In this document: positions 63,177-64,000 of the stretch, in pieces
Position numbering within the stretch: the stretch's first letter is position 1
Layout of the letters: each line of letters opens with the position of its first letter
From: Sphingomonas profundi
GTDB taxonomy: Bacteria > Pseudomonadota > Alphaproteobacteria > Sphingomonadales > Sphingomonadaceae
Assembly (NCBI RefSeq): GCF_009739515.1
Contig: NZ_CP046535.1
Span: forward strand, 2,480,001 to 2,544,000
Direction of reading: 5' to 3'
DNA length: 64,000 bases
Program-made: the position numbers and the translations under genes
The notes under the pieces: generated by a model
Seen by the model: only the letters and a program-made list of their open reading frames with translations
Told to the model about the DNA's origin: nothing
The model's database searches: none

Positions 63177-64000
<824 letters not shown>

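Overview
The window is a high-GC chromosomal segment of an alphaproteobacterium, most likely Sphingomonas or a close relative (Sphingomonadales). This assignment is inferred from gene content: alphaproteobacterial and mitochondrial-type assembly genes (NDUFA12, cytochrome bc1 chaperone CBP3, DUF1674/SDHAF4), an EcfG-type stress promoter, the suf operon with an Rrf2 regulator and sufT, and the hemC-hemD-mitofilin arrangement. No marker comparison could be run.

Layout. 0.1-6.7 kb: a membrane c-di-GMP enzyme (MHYT-GGDEF-EAL), bamE, cbp3-yceD, and a minus-strand run of small genes. 6.7-11.2 kb: csbD with a general-stress promoter, a monooxygenase-like gene, a fused thiS-thiG, then aroQ-accB-accC-arsC. 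11.3-15.3 kb: aat converging with NDUFA12-mlaD-DUF2155 (184-nt overlap), then DUF192, a double cold-shock protein and recX. 15.4-19.6 kb: a fatty acyl-AMP ligase and a second GGDEF-EAL protein whose EAL domain is degenerate. 19.7-33.1 kb: tRNA-Trp, secE, nusG, rplKA, rplJL, rpoB, rpoC. A reverse-strand FkbM methyltransferase is lodged between rplL and rpoB, and a small membrane ORF follows the rpoC terminator. 33.4-41.6 kb: small genes, then the glycine cleavage operon gcvT-gcvH-methyltransferase-gcvPA-gcvPB behind a tandem glycine riboswitch, then a lipoprotein. 41.7-50.5 kb: ispH-thrB-rnhA, htpX, an SDHAF4-like gene, tsaD-gpsA, hemC-hemD-mitofilin-like. 50.7-57.2 kb: the suf iron-sulfur operon (regulator, sufB, an unknown ORF, sufC, sufD, sufS, sufT, sufA). 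57.2-60.1 kb: a degraded island inserted at the 3' end of tRNA-Ser(CGA), with vapBC, a DNA methyltransferase relic and a truncated integrase. 60.3-64.0 kb: hspQ, rplU-rpmA, an acetyltransferase, a TetR/metal-dependent-hydrolase divergent pair and the start of obgE.

Most of the window is core genome with tight operons; start/stop overlaps of the ATGA, GTGA or TGATG type are frequent. The accessory signals are the tRNA-Ser island, the FkbM gene inside the ribosomal/RNA-polymerase cluster, the low-GC ORF between sufB and sufC, and a dispersed family of intergenic palindromic repeats. No CRISPR array, prophage, complete insertion sequence or rRNA gene was seen. The most useful leads are the tRNA-Ser attachment-site pair, a perfect 9-9-9 palindrome in front of the suf regulator, the internal di-glycine of ThiS-ThiG, and the aat/DUF2155 antisense overlap.
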